From the NCBI RefSeq assembly GCF_042432825.1, contig NZ_JBHLWN010000008.1, positions 70,537 to 134,536 of the forward strand: DNA of 64,000 nt. Direction: 5' to 3'. Within the stretch, counting starts at the first letter, position 1. Each line of letters opens with the position of its first letter. The DNA is from Gordoniibacillus chartarius. GTDB lineage: Bacteria > Bacillota > Bacilli > Paenibacillales > NBRC-103111. Position numbers and translations under genes: made by a program. Of this stretch, positions 39,553 to 49,441 are shown in pieces. A model generated the notes under the pieces. It saw only the letters and a list, made by a program, of their open reading frames with translations, searched no databases and was not told the DNA's origin.

Positions 39553-40800
39553 TTAACGCAAGTATGGCTTCGGATCGACCGGCTTCTCGTTAACGCGCAC
39601 TTCAAAATGCAGATGGTTGCCCGTAGAGCGCCCCGTACTGCCGACCTCGGCGATTTTCTGGCCGCGCTTTACCGTATCGCCCTTGTTGACAAGAATGCCG
39701 CCATCGCGAATGTGGCCGTACAGCGTCCACACACCGCCGCCATGATCGATGATGACGCAGTTACCGTATCCGCTCCACCATGATGCGACGATCACGACGC
39801 CGTTCTCCGCCGCCAGAATGCCGGTTCCCTTCGGGACGCCGAGATCGATGCCGGTATGGCCCGCATTGGATTGGCCGTTAATCGGGTCGGTCCGCAGCCC
39901 GAAATCGGACGTCATCGGCGCTTGCTTCTCCAGCGGGTATGCAAACTTGCCTCCGCTATACGTAAAGGCGTTCGCTACGGTCGATTTGGCCGGCGTCTTG
40001 CCTTTCTTCTTCGCGGCTTCGGCTGCAGCCCTCTCCGCGTCCGCCTTCTTCTTCAGCAGCGCGGATTCCTGGGCGGCGAATTTGACCAATTCATCCTGCT
40101 GCTCATGGGAAATTTCCTCGAGCTCCTTCTCCTTCTTGGAGAGGCTCGCGACGACAACTTCCTTCTCCTTCTCCTTCTGCTCGAGGGAGTCCTTCACAGC
40201 GTCGGTCTGGTTATACAGCTCCGTCACCTTGGCAAGCTGCTGCTCGACCTCCCCTTTCTTGACCACGATCATGTCGCGGTCCTTCTTGTTGGAAGCGAGC
40301 ACCTCTTTATCTTGGCTAACAATGGACTTCAAAGCTTCCAGCCGGTCCAGGAAGTCGCCGAAGCTGGTCGAAGCCAGCAGCACTTCCGCGTAAGAAACGA
40401 AGCCGTTCATATACATGAGCCGAAGGCGCGATTTCAGCATCTGGTCGCGGCTTGCCACCCGGGCCTCCGCATCCTCGAGCAGCTTCGCGTTCGTCTGCAG
40501 CTCGCCGGTAATCCGGTCGATATCGTTGTTGAGGCTGGTCAGCTTCTTGCCGATCTCATCGATCTGGGCGACCAGCGCATTCAGATCTTGACTTGTCTTT
40601 GCCTGTTCCTTCTGAACTTGAGCCAGCTCGTTCTGGGTAGCCGTGGCCTTCTGCTGTGCGGCAGACTTGGCCTTCTTGAGGTCGTTCAGCTGTTTGTTGA
40701 TCGCGTCCGTCGTCGTCCCGGCAAGCCCTTGCGCCGGAACGAGCAGCGAAGCCGTCAGGGCCGCGCTGACCGCGAGCGGAATCCACAAAGTTTTTTTCAC
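39553..40800 (-). CDS. Coiled-coil M23 (LytM) peptidase / murein hydrolase activator-like
   Basis: About 415 residues from a GTG after GAGGAGATC; the longer frame to 40908 has no ribosome binding site. It has a signal peptide (about residues 1-30), two long coiled coils (about 35-115 and 160-270), and a C-terminal LytM domain. The zinc ligands are intact: His and Asp in AGHTGIDLG and HLHFEV near the end, with LYGH between them. It lies directly after ftsX, and this architecture is that of EnvC/PcsB, proteins that FtsEX controls at the septum. Because the metal ligands are kept, it may be an active endopeptidase rather than only an activator. Confidence 0.88.
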   Translation of the reverse strand: MKKTLWIPLAVSAALTASLLVPAQGLAGTTTDAINKQLNDLKKAKSAAQQKATATQNELAQVQKEQAKTSQDLNALVAQIDEIGKKLTSLNNDIDRITGELQTNAKLLEDAEARVASRDQMLKSRLRLMYMNGFVSYAEVLLASTSFGDFLDRLEALKSIVSQDKEVLASNKKDRDMIVVKKGEVEQQLAKVTELYNQTDAVKDSLEQKEKEKEVVVASLSKKEKELEEISHEQQDELVKFAAQESALLKKKADAERAAAEAAKKKGKTPAKSTVANAFTYSGGKFAYPLEKQAPMTSDFGLRTDPINGQSNAGHTGIDLGVPKGTGILAAENGVVIVASWWSGYGNCVIIDHGGGVWTLYGHIRDGGILVNKGDTVKRGQKIAEVGSTGRSTGNHLHFEVRVNEKPVDPKPYLR

Positions 40801-40840
40801 CGATTGATCTCCTCTCCGTGCCTCTGCCTCGCAGCCGAAG

Positions 40841-41758
40841 CTACACGCGCAAATATTTGCGCACCGACAGCAGGCTTCCCCATACTCCAATGATAACGCC
40901 GAGCCCAAGCAGGAACCCGCCCAGCGTAAGGCCGATGTCTTCGAACGGCAGCAGCTTGATCATTAACAAGCTCAACTCGAGCTGACTTACATTGAGTAGC
41001 GCCCAATAGCCGTAGAGCAGCGCCCCTACCGGAATCAGCGAGCCGAGCAGCCCCAGCAGCGCGCCTTCGACAAAGAACGGCCAGCGGATAAACGCATTCG
41101 TGGCGCCGACGAGCTTCATAATCGAAATCTCCCGGCGGCGGTTAATAATCGTCAGCTTGATCGTGTTGGCAATCAAGAAAATCGATGTGACCGCCAGCAG
41201 CAGCACCAGGACAAGCCCGACATTGCGGACGATCTCCGTGACGCGGAACATCGTCTCCACCTGGCCCTTGCCGTAACTGACCTTATAGATCGGCGGCGGG
41301 AATTCGCCTTCGTTCAACCCCTCGATCGCAGCCGCGGCGGTACCGACCTGGTGCGGATCGGTGACCTCGACCGTGAACGAATCGTTAAGCGGATTGTTTT
41401 CTCCTTCGAAGCCTTCCAGCAGATCGGCCCCGCTCTCGCCAAGACGCTGACGGAGGAATTCCAGGCCCTCCGCCTTGGAGACGAAGGTGACGGTCGATAC
41501 TTGCGGGATTTCTTTGATTTTCTCCTCCAGGACGTCGATCGTCTCTTGGGAGGTATCCACCTCAAGGTAGACCTTAATCTCTACCTGGCTCTCAATTTGC
41601 TGGGTTAAGTAGTTTACATTCAACGACAGAAGCAGGAACAAGCCGAGAATGAACAGCGAGATCGAGATCGAGCTGACCGAAGCGAAGGTCATCCAGCCAT
41701 TGCGGGCGACGTTCTTCGTGCCTTCCCGCAGATGGCGGAGCAGCGTGCTAATCTTCAT
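40841..41758 (-). CDS. ftsX: Cell division ABC transporter-like protein FtsX
   Basis: A 305-residue protein with four membrane helices (about residues 20-45, 175-198, 222-245 and 278-298) and a large extracellular loop after the first. KISTLLRHLREGTKNVARNG and NTIKLTIINRRREISIMKLVGAT are typical FtsX motifs. With FtsE it transmits ATP-driven motion to a wall hydrolase outside, here presumably the adjacent M23 protein. It starts inside the last codons of ftsE; the ATG at 41758 has a GAGGGGAG site, better than the longer frame. Confidence 0.93.
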   Translation of the reverse strand: MKISTLLRHLREGTKNVARNGWMTFASVSSISISLFILGLFLLLSLNVNYLTQQIESQVEIKVYLEVDTSQETIDVLEEKIKEIPQVSTVTFVSKAEGLEFLRQRLGESGADLLEGFEGENNPLNDSFTVEVTDPHQVGTAAAAIEGLNEGEFPPPIYKVSYGKGQVETMFRVTEIVRNVGLVLVLLLAVTSIFLIANTIKLTIINRRREISIMKLVGATNAFIRWPFFVEGALLGLLGSLIPVGALLYGYWALLNVSQLELSLLMIKLLPFEDIGLTLGGFLLGLGVIIGVWGSLLSVRKYLRV

Positions 41759-42434
41759 AGCCGTACTCCCCTCGTACTTCGTCCCGCGCAATCTGGCCCT
41801 GCTCGATCGCGATTACACGCTTGCGCATCGTGTTGACGATTTCTTTGTTGTGGGTAGCCATGACGATCGTCGCGCCGCGGTAATTGATCTCCTCAAGCAG
41901 CTTCATAATGCCCCAGGACGTTTCCGGGTCGAGGTTCCCGGTAGGCTCGTCCGCGATAATGACGGCCGGATTGTTGACGATCGCCCGGGCGATCGCCACA
42001 CGTTGCTGCTCGCCGCCGGACAGCTGGGTCGGCAGCGAATCGGCCTTTTCCTTCAGCTTGACGAGCTCCAGCACTTCCATCGTGCGTTTCTTGATGTGCT
42101 TCTTCGGCGCTTCGATAACCTCCATGGCGAAGGCGATATTCTCATAAGCGGTCAGCTTCGGGAGCAGGCGATAGTCCTGGAAAATAACCCCGATGTTCCG
42201 CCGGACGAACGGAATTTTGCGCTGCTTCAGCCTTTCCAGATTGAAGCCGTTGACGAAAATTTGACCTTTGGTCGGGCGCTCTTCTCTATACATCAATTTC
42301 ATGAATGTCGATTTTCCTGCGCCGGAAGGGCCGACGACGTAGACGAAATCGCCGGCGTTCACCTTGATGCTGATGCCGCGCAGGGCGTTCGTGCCGTCCG
42401 AATACGTCTTCCAGACATCGTGCATTTCGATCAA
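41748..42434 (-). CDS. ftsE: Cell division ATP-binding protein FtsE
   Basis: 228 residues from the TTG at 42434 (AGGATGTGA upstream), the usual FtsE length; a GTG nine bases earlier is possible. Walker A GPSGAGKST, signature LSGGEQQR, Walker B VIIADEPTGNLD, and the FtsE-specific FMKLMYREERPTKGQ near the N-terminus. It powers FtsX at the division site. First gene of ftsE-ftsX. Confidence 0.94.
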   Translation of the reverse strand: MIEMHDVWKTYSDGTNALRGISIKVNAGDFVYVVGPSGAGKSTFMKLMYREERPTKGQIFVNGFNLERLKQRKIPFVRRNIGVIFQDYRLLPKLTAYENIAFAMEVIEAPKKHIKKRTMEVLELVKLKEKADSLPTQLSGGEQQRVAIARAIVNNPAVIIADEPTGNLDPETSWGIMKLLEEINYRGATIVMATHNKEIVNTMRKRVIAIEQGQIARDEVRGEYGYED

Positions 42435-42780
42435 TCGGATCACATCCTGTATTTTATAGCTTTACTTACTTCGACAGCGGGCGCTAAAGTCCTGCGAAAG
42501 ATGCGCATTTTCAACACTTTTTCACATTATAGCATCGTTTGGACAGGGGTTGGGGCGCTTCGGGCTTGTAATATTTGCCTTCCGGCGGGCTTATATATGT
42601 ATAGACGGGGATAAAGGCTGACGAGGGCGTTGGCGGTGCGGACAGGCTGATCGCCGGTTGCGGGATGGGGTGGCGGGGCGCTGGCGGGTGGAGCCTTAAC
42701 GTACTAATCTCATGCGGTATCTCGGATCATTCAAAATATAGCAAGCTAGCCGGTTACACGGGAGGAGGGAGATCGAGCCA
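42435..42780. other. 346-base divergent intergenic region, ftsE / vanW-like
   Basis: It should hold the ftsE promoter (a TATAAA lies at about 42450-42460 on the minus strand) and the promoter of the VanW gene. I see no gene or repeat; the middle (42600-42700) is unusually G-rich. Confidence 0.4.
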
Positions 42781-44238
42781 ATGAACCTATCGATAAACTG
42801 GCTCCGGCCCATCGGCTTGGCGCTGCTGGCCGCTCTGCTGCTCGCCGTCGGCGGGCTGGCCGCCTATGGCGCGCAGAGCACCTTGCCGGACAGGCTGACC
42901 GTGTCCGGCTGGGACGTCGGCGGCATGTCCTATGCCGCCTTCGAGGCCGAGCTGCAGGCGCGCGAGGCCGCGCTGCTCGGCACGCCCGTGCGGCTTCGCG
43001 CGAGCGTGGACGGGCTGGCGCCGCTGACCGTGACCTACGGTCAGCTCGGCGCCCGGACGAGCGCAGCGGCGCTGCGCTCGGAGCTCGAGCGCCTGCGCCA
43101 CGGCTCGCCGTGGGCGCGGGCGCAGGAGCGCTGGCGGCTGCGCGGCGCCGCGCTCCAGCTCGAGGTGACGCTGCCGGAGGCAGGCGTCACCGGGGCGCTG
43201 CGGCCCGCGTGGGGGCCGCTGTACACGGCGCAGCCGGTCGACGCGCGGCGCGTCATCTCGGCGGACGACCGCGTCAGCTACGCCGCCGGGGTGAGCGTGC
43301 CGCGCGTCGACGCGCCGAAGCTGCGCGAGGCGCTGCTCGCGGCGGCGCCCCGCATCGCGGCGCTCGGCCCGGACGCGCGGCCGGCTGCTCCGGTGGAGCT
43401 CGGCGTCCCGATCGTGCAGGAACAGCCGCGTATCACGGAGGCGGCTCTCCGCCAAGAAGGAATCGAGCGCAAATTCGCTCAGTTCACGACCCTCTATACG
43501 GGCTCGTCGGCCGGCCGGCAGCACAATATCGAGTCTGCGGCGGCCATTGTGAACGATATGGTGCTGAAGCCGGGCGACGTATTCGACTACGGCAAGGTGA
43601 TTGAGGAGACGGAGCGCAAATTCGGTTTCCAGGAGGCTCCCGTCATTATCGACGGCAAGATCGTGCCGGGAATCGGCGGCGGCATCTGCCAAGTATCGAC
43701 GACGCTGTATAACGCCGTGCTGCGCGGCGGTCTCGAAGTCGTGGAGCGCCGCAGCCATTCGCTGCCGATCTCTTACGTGCCGATGGGGCAGGATGCGACA
43801 TTTTCCAGCGGGTGGATTAATTTCCGGTTTCGCAATAATACGGGCCGCAGTCTCCTGATCCGCACGTCGGCGGAGAACGGCCGGCTCACGGTCAAGCTGT
43901 TCGGTACGGCGCCGGAGGACATTACCTACGAGGTGCAGTCCAAAATCGTCAAAACGATCGAGCCCCCGGTCAAATACGTACGCAATCCGGCGCTCCGGAT
44001 CGGAGAGCAGCGGAAGATCATGGACGGCAAGCGGGGGTTTGTTGTCGAGACAACCCGTTACAAGAAGCAAAACGGCCAAATCATCGGCGAAGAGCTCGTT
44101 TCCCGGGACACGTACTCCGCTCAGCCTGCTCTAATTGGGACTAACTCCGGTGCGAAAGCGGCGGACGGCAGCGATGACAGCGGGCAGGCTCCCTCCCGAC
44201 GTGTCGAGGACGGCGTCCAAGGGCCGAAATTCCGGTAA
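42781..44238 (+). CDS. VanW family protein
   Basis: A 485-residue extracytoplasmic protein with an N-terminal membrane anchor (about residues 10-30). The first 200 residues form a GC-rich, Ala/Arg-rich peptidoglycan-binding-type region. The VanW domain follows (about residues 240-390: NIESAAAIVNDMVLKPGDVF, KIVPGIGGGICQVSTTLYNA, SHSLPISYVPMGQDATFS). VanW proteins occur in some vancomycin-resistance clusters and widely in sporulating Firmicutes; their function is unknown. It has a GGAGGAGG site and its own promoter and terminator. Confidence 0.85.
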   Translation: MNLSINWLRPIGLALLAALLLAVGGLAAYGAQSTLPDRLTVSGWDVGGMSYAAFEAELQAREAALLGTPVRLRASVDGLAPLTVTYGQLGARTSAAALRSELERLRHGSPWARAQERWRLRGAALQLEVTLPEAGVTGALRPAWGPLYTAQPVDARRVISADDRVSYAAGVSVPRVDAPKLREALLAAAPRIAALGPDARPAAPVELGVPIVQEQPRITEAALRQEGIERKFAQFTTLYTGSSAGRQHNIESAAAIVNDMVLKPGDVFDYGKVIEETERKFGFQEAPVIIDGKIVPGIGGGICQVSTTLYNAVLRGGLEVVERRSHSLPISYVPMGQDATFSSGWINFRFRNNTGRSLLIRTSAENGRLTVKLFGTAPEDITYEVQSKIVKTIEPPVKYVRNPALRIGEQRKIMDGKRGFVVETTRYKKQNGQIIGEELVSRDTYSAQPALIGTNSGAKAADGSDDSGQAPSRRVEDGVQGPKFR

Positions 44239-44265
44239 CTTCTCAACCGACATAGATCGTTACAG

Positions 44266-44307
44266 GTCATATGACTCTAGGAACTAGGTCATTATGACTT
44301 TTTTTGT
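44266..44307 (+). terminator. Terminator of the VanW gene
   Basis: GTCATATGACTCTAG-GAA-CTAGGTCATTATGAC forms a long stem, followed by seven T. Confidence 0.7.
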
Positions 44308-44319
44308 TTATTGTTAGTC

Positions 44320-44346
44320 TTGTCAGACACGAACGTGTCGGCACAA
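44320..44346. promoter_or_regulatory. Palindrome upstream of the DUF1700/DUF4097-type pair
   Basis: TTGTCAGACACGAACGTGTC, continuing GGCACAA, holds the perfect palindrome GACACG-AA-CGTGTC about 30 bases before the start of the next gene. It could be an operator; no regulator gene is adjacent. Confidence 0.35.
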
Positions 44347-44373
44347 GCTAGATGGTCGAGGAGGATTCCCACC

Positions 44374-45210
44374 ATGGGTAAAATGGAATATTTCAGGGAG
44401 CTGGAGTACCGATTGCGCGGTCTCCCCGAGCGGGAGCGTCAAAATATTATAGCGGTCTATGAAGAGCTGTTCCAGAAAGCGGAGGAGAATGGCAAAAGCG
44501 AAAACGACATCGTCGATTCGCTCGGCTTTCCCCGGGTACCAAACTGGGATACGGTTAATGCCAAAGGCGATTCGGGCGCGGGGGTTGACCGCTCCCGGAC
44601 CGAAGCACGCCCCGGCCATCCGCAAGAGCCCATATCGGACCCGGAGCGCTCCGCCGCTCCAGCTAATTTCGAGTCGCCGCGCGACCAGAGTTTCGATCCT
44701 GCAGCGCCGCATGTGAAGCCGCCGTTGCAGCCGCCAACAGCGCCATCTGCCGCTGCGCCGCAGGGAGGGGCCGGCATCCGGTCGTTCATTCCGCCGTATA
44801 CGCCGCCCTCCACGCCTGCGCCTCCGGTTTCGCCGCAGTACCGCGACACCGGATTCGCGCCGCCGCCTTACCGCGAGAAGCCCGGCAGCGGAGCCAAACC
44901 GTGGATAGCCGGCCTGGCGCTCGGCTTCTTTAACCTCGTATTTATTATCGGCCCTTACCTGGGCTTGCTCGGCTGCCTGTTCGGCTTGTGGGTAACGGCG
45001 ATCCTCCTGCTGTTCTCGCCGCTGCTCGCCCTGATCGGCACCGGCATCCCGAACGACAACGAGACGATGCTGCTGCTTATCTTCGGCAGCATCGGGCTGT
45101 TCGGCGCCGGATTGATGCTGACGATTATTTTGCAGTTCATTTCGAAGTGGTTTTTCAAGCTTTCCTGCATGTACGTCAAATTTAACTGGAATATCATTAA
45201 GGGGGCCTGA
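44374..45210 (+). CDS. DUF1700-type membrane protein
   Basis: 278 residues from the ATG with GAGGAGG upstream. The N-terminal 45 residues (YFRELEYRLRGLPERERQNI, then IAVYEELFQKAEENG) are the DUF1700 signature. A Pro/Ala-rich linker of about 120 residues follows, then three membrane helices (about residues 180-205, 210-230 and 240-265). Such proteins usually pair with a DUF4097 beta-helix protein, as here six bases downstream, often under a PadR repressor that is not present in this window. A role in sensing envelope stress is suspected for the family. Confidence 0.75.
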   Translation: MGKMEYFRELEYRLRGLPERERQNIIAVYEELFQKAEENGKSENDIVDSLGFPRVPNWDTVNAKGDSGAGVDRSRTEARPGHPQEPISDPERSAAPANFESPRDQSFDPAAPHVKPPLQPPTAPSAAAPQGGAGIRSFIPPYTPPSTPAPPVSPQYRDTGFAPPPYREKPGSGAKPWIAGLALGFFNLVFIIGPYLGLLGCLFGLWVTAILLLFSPLLALIGTGIPNDNETMLLLIFGSIGLFGAGLMLTIILQFISKWFFKLSCMYVKFNWNIIKGA

Positions 45211-45216
45211 CCTGTC

Positions 45217-46119
45217 ATGCGAATAGTCAAAGGTTTCGTGTTTGCCGTCGGTCTCCTCTGTGTGATCGTCGGGACCGTCGGCGTGGTGTGGGTGGTGGAC
45301 GCTTCCGGCATGCGGAATGAGAACTCGTCGAGCGCCGAATTCGACTTTACCAAATCCGTCGATGCCTCCGGCATCCGTGCGCTGCAAATCGATACGGACA
45401 TCAGCGAAGTTGTTTTCACTCCGTCCCAAACGAACGAAATTACCGCCCATTTTACGGGCAAATCGCCGGAGAAGAGCAAGAGCCGCTGGCAGCTCGACGC
45501 AGAGACGAACAACGGCACTTGGGTCGTGAAGGCTCAGCACGAGGGCTCGGACTTTAATTTCGGCCTTGATATCCGGCAGCTTCGGGACATCATTGCCACC
45601 GGCATCTTCACAAGCAACCACAAGCTGGAAATTTCCCTGCCGCCCAAGGCTTACGACAAGATCGCCGTCGAGACCGATACCGGGCGCATTCAGCTAGGCG
45701 AGCTTACCGCTGATGTGCTGGATGTGGATTCGTCGACCGGCTCGATCGCCGTAGATTCCTTTACCGGCAAAAAAATCACGCTGCAAACCGACACCGGCGC
45801 CATCCGCTTCAACAAAACGGTCGCCACGGACCAGGTTCAGGCCGAATCCAGCACCGGCCGTATCGAAGGCGACCTGAAGCAGCTTGCCTCGCCGGTTTCG
45901 CTGCAAACCGATACCGGCGCCGTCTATCTTGACGTACCGGGTACGTCCGACGCGTTGTTTAACCTTTCGAACGACACCGGCAGCATCGACCTCAACGCTT
46001 CGAGGGACGTATCGTATGAAACGGAAGAGGAGCACCATGTCGTCGCGAAGCTCGGCACCGGCGCTTATCGCGTCAAGATCGAATCCAGCACCGGGGCGAT
46101 TACGGTGAATGCACGGTGA
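45217..46119 (+). CDS. DUF4097-family surface protein (beta-helix)
   Basis: A 300-residue protein with an N-terminal membrane anchor (about residues 8-28) and an extracellular part built from short strands. The repeat D/S-S/T-D-T-G-x-I (for example VETDTGRIQL, VDSSTGSIAV, LQTDTGAIRF, AESSTGRIEG, LQTDTGAVYL, SNDTGSIDL, IESSTGAITV) returns about every 20 residues and is diagnostic for DUF4097 'putative adhesin' folds. It is co-transcribed with the DUF1700 gene. The function of the pair is unknown. Confidence 0.8.
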   Translation: MRIVKGFVFAVGLLCVIVGTVGVVWVVDASGMRNENSSSAEFDFTKSVDASGIRALQIDTDISEVVFTPSQTNEITAHFTGKSPEKSKSRWQLDAETNNGTWVVKAQHEGSDFNFGLDIRQLRDIIATGIFTSNHKLEISLPPKAYDKIAVETDTGRIQLGELTADVLDVDSSTGSIAVDSFTGKKITLQTDTGAIRFNKTVATDQVQAESSTGRIEGDLKQLASPVSLQTDTGAVYLDVPGTSDALFNLSNDTGSIDLNASRDVSYETEEEHHVVAKLGTGAYRVKIESSTGAITVNAR

Positions 46120-46242
46120 CAGTATAACCATGAAAGGCACCTCACTCGAAGGCCCCGTTCTTTTCCGTTATCTGCGGCAATAGAGCGGGGTTTGGGCGCT
46201 TATCTTTCACTTCCGGGCTTCTGCACCCGTCCTGCAAACATA

Positions 46243-46291
46243 CAAGCCCCGCCCCAAAACGGCTATTCGGCCGCCAAGGGCAGGGCTTTAT
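46243..46291 (-). terminator. Probable terminator of the arg operon
   Basis: On the minus strand AAGCCCTGCCC pairs with GGGGCGGGGCTT across an inner GGC/GCC stem; only a weak T run follows. Confidence 0.55.
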
Positions 46292-46305
46292 TTTCCCCGC
46301 AAGAT

Positions 46306-47721
46306 TTACTTGCTCTTCTCCAAATACTCCTGCACCCACGCGCCGGTCAGCTGCAACGCCGCCTCGGCCCGCTCGATCGCGCCGCTCACCTGCGCCGCCG
46401 CCGTACCGCCGTAAACGCCGCGCGCGTTCACCACCTGCTCCGGCTGCAGAACCCGATAGATGTCGTCCTCGAACAAGCTGGAGAACTGCTTGAACTCCTC
46501 CAGCTTCAGGTCCAGCAAGTACTTCTTGTTTTGGATGCAGTACAGCACCGTTTTGCCGATGACCTCGTGCGCCTGACGGAACGGAAGACCTTTGTTCGCG
46601 AGGTAATCCGCAATGTCCGTCGCGTTCGAGAAGTCCTGGTTCACCGCCTGGCGCATCCGGTCGCGGTTTACCTTCATCGTCGCGATCATCGGCGCAAAGA
46701 GCTGAAGCGCTCCTTGCAGCGTATGCACCGTATCGAACATGCCTTCCTTGTCTTCCTGCATGTCCTTGTTGTACGCCAGCGGCAGCGACTTAAGCACCGT
46801 CAGCAGACCGACCAGGTTGCCGTACACCCGGCCCGTCTTGCCGCGTACAAGCTCCGGCACGTCCGGATTTTTCTTCTGCGGCATGATCGAGCTGCCCGTG
46901 CAGAACGCATCGTCCAGCTCGATGAAGCTGAACTCCGTGCTCGACCAGAGCACCAGCTCTTCGCTAAGCCGCGACAAGTGCGTCATGATGATCGCCCCGT
47001 GGCTCAGGAACTCCAGGATGAAATCGCGGTCGCTCACCGCATCCAGCGAGTTATCGTACACGCGCCCGAACCCGAGCTGCTCCGCCACAAAATGCCGGTC
47101 GATCGGGAATGTCGTTCCCGCCAGCGCCCCCGCTCCGAGCGGCAGCGTGTCGACGCGCTTGTAGCTGTCCTGCAGCCGTTCGATGTCTCGCTGGAACATC
47201 GCCACGTAAGCCATCATATGGTGCGCGAACAAGATCGGCTGCGCCCGCTGCAGGTGCGTATACCCTGGGAAAATCGTATCCATATTGCTCTTCGCCTGCG
47301 CAATCAACGCCTCTTGCAGCTTTTGCAGCAGCCCAACGAACTCCACCACGCGCTTGCGCAGGTACAAATGCATATCGGTCGCCACCTGGTCGTTCCGGCT
47401 GCGGCCCGTATGCAGCTTGCCGCCGACCGGACCGATCAAGTCGATCAGCTGCTTCTCGATATTCATATGAATGTCTTCGTTGGCAATCGTGTACTCCAGC
47501 TCGCCGCGGCGGATCATGCCTTGTACCTGCAGTAAGCCGTCCTTGATTTTGTCCACGTCTTCCTGCGGCACGATTCCGCACTTGCCCAGCATCGTCACGT
47601 GCGCCAGGCTGCCTTGAATGTCTTCCTCGGCCAGCTCCTTGTCGAACGTAATGGATGCTGTGTACTCCTCAACGAGCTGATCCGTCTTCTTCGTGAACCG
47701 TCCACCCCATAGCTTTGACAC
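46306..47721 (-). CDS. argH: Argininosuccinate lyase
   Basis: 471 residues from the GTG after AAAGGAGC; the longer frame to 47823 adds no family sequence. It catalyses the last step of arginine synthesis, argininosuccinate to arginine plus fumarate. The fumarase/aspartase superfamily signature GSSIMPQKKNPDVPEL is intact, as is TGRSRNDQVATD near the N-terminus. SKLWGGRF at the start is typical of ArgH. Last gene of the arg operon; a 451-base gap with a repeat array separates it from argG. Confidence 0.96.
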   Translation of the reverse strand: MSKLWGGRFTKKTDQLVEEYTASITFDKELAEEDIQGSLAHVTMLGKCGIVPQEDVDKIKDGLLQVQGMIRRGELEYTIANEDIHMNIEKQLIDLIGPVGGKLHTGRSRNDQVATDMHLYLRKRVVEFVGLLQKLQEALIAQAKSNMDTIFPGYTHLQRAQPILFAHHMMAYVAMFQRDIERLQDSYKRVDTLPLGAGALAGTTFPIDRHFVAEQLGFGRVYDNSLDAVSDRDFILEFLSHGAIIMTHLSRLSEELVLWSSTEFSFIELDDAFCTGSSIMPQKKNPDVPELVRGKTGRVYGNLVGLLTVLKSLPLAYNKDMQEDKEGMFDTVHTLQGALQLFAPMIATMKVNRDRMRQAVNQDFSNATDIADYLANKGLPFRQAHEVIGKTVLYCIQNKKYLLDLKLEEFKQFSSLFEDDIYRVLQPEQVVNARGVYGGTAAAQVSGAIERAEAALQLTGAWVQEYLEKSK

Positions 47722-47863
47722 TGGTTCGTGCTCCTTTCCGTTCCGCCGGCCCGTCAATCCTTCGCCTGCATATAACGTCGCAAGCGGTATGACGTATGTC
47801 CGGCTTTTGCCCTTTTCCGGCATGTAAGCATTACAAAAGCAGATCCCTGAACCAAAAGTAATG

Positions 47864-48054
47864 TAAATGTGCAGGAATCCGGATGTTAACCCGACTCACT
47901 CGAACGAATGTCTGCAATTGTGCAGGCATTCTGAGCAAATTTGCACGTGACCGCGACAACCGCTTCGAATGCCTGTATAATCGCAGGAATTCGGACATCT
48001 TGAGCGGGACTTTTTGAATATTTCTGCTATTTTCGCAGGGATTCGGATAAGCTG
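47864..48054. repeat. Four-copy spaced repeat between argG and argH
   Basis: GCAGG(A/C/G)ATTC-type units occur at 47871, 47922, 47983 and 48034, spaced 51, 61 and 51 bases. They are usually preceded by CGAATG(T/C)CTG and followed by CGGA and TGAGC. No reading frame crosses the array. Confidence 0.6.
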
Positions 48055-48101
48055 AGCAATCCGCTCATACGACTGCCCCAACCGTCCAAATACAGCAAAG
48101 C

Positions 48102-48119
48102 GGCCGCGTTACCGCGGCC
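48102..48119 (-). terminator. GC-rich hairpin downstream of argG
   Basis: GGCCGCG-GTAA-CGCGGCC on the minus strand, followed by GCTTTGCTG. The T run is poor, so it may only attenuate readthrough into argH or protect the message end. Confidence 0.45.
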
Positions 48120-48172
48120 CTCTGCAATCCGAACCTTCGCTTCCCTGCTTCCCGGCCGCAAGCCGGCTACAC

Positions 48173-49411
<1,239 letters not shown>

Positions 49412-49441
49412 GTTTGATTCACTCTCTCCCTATGATATCGA

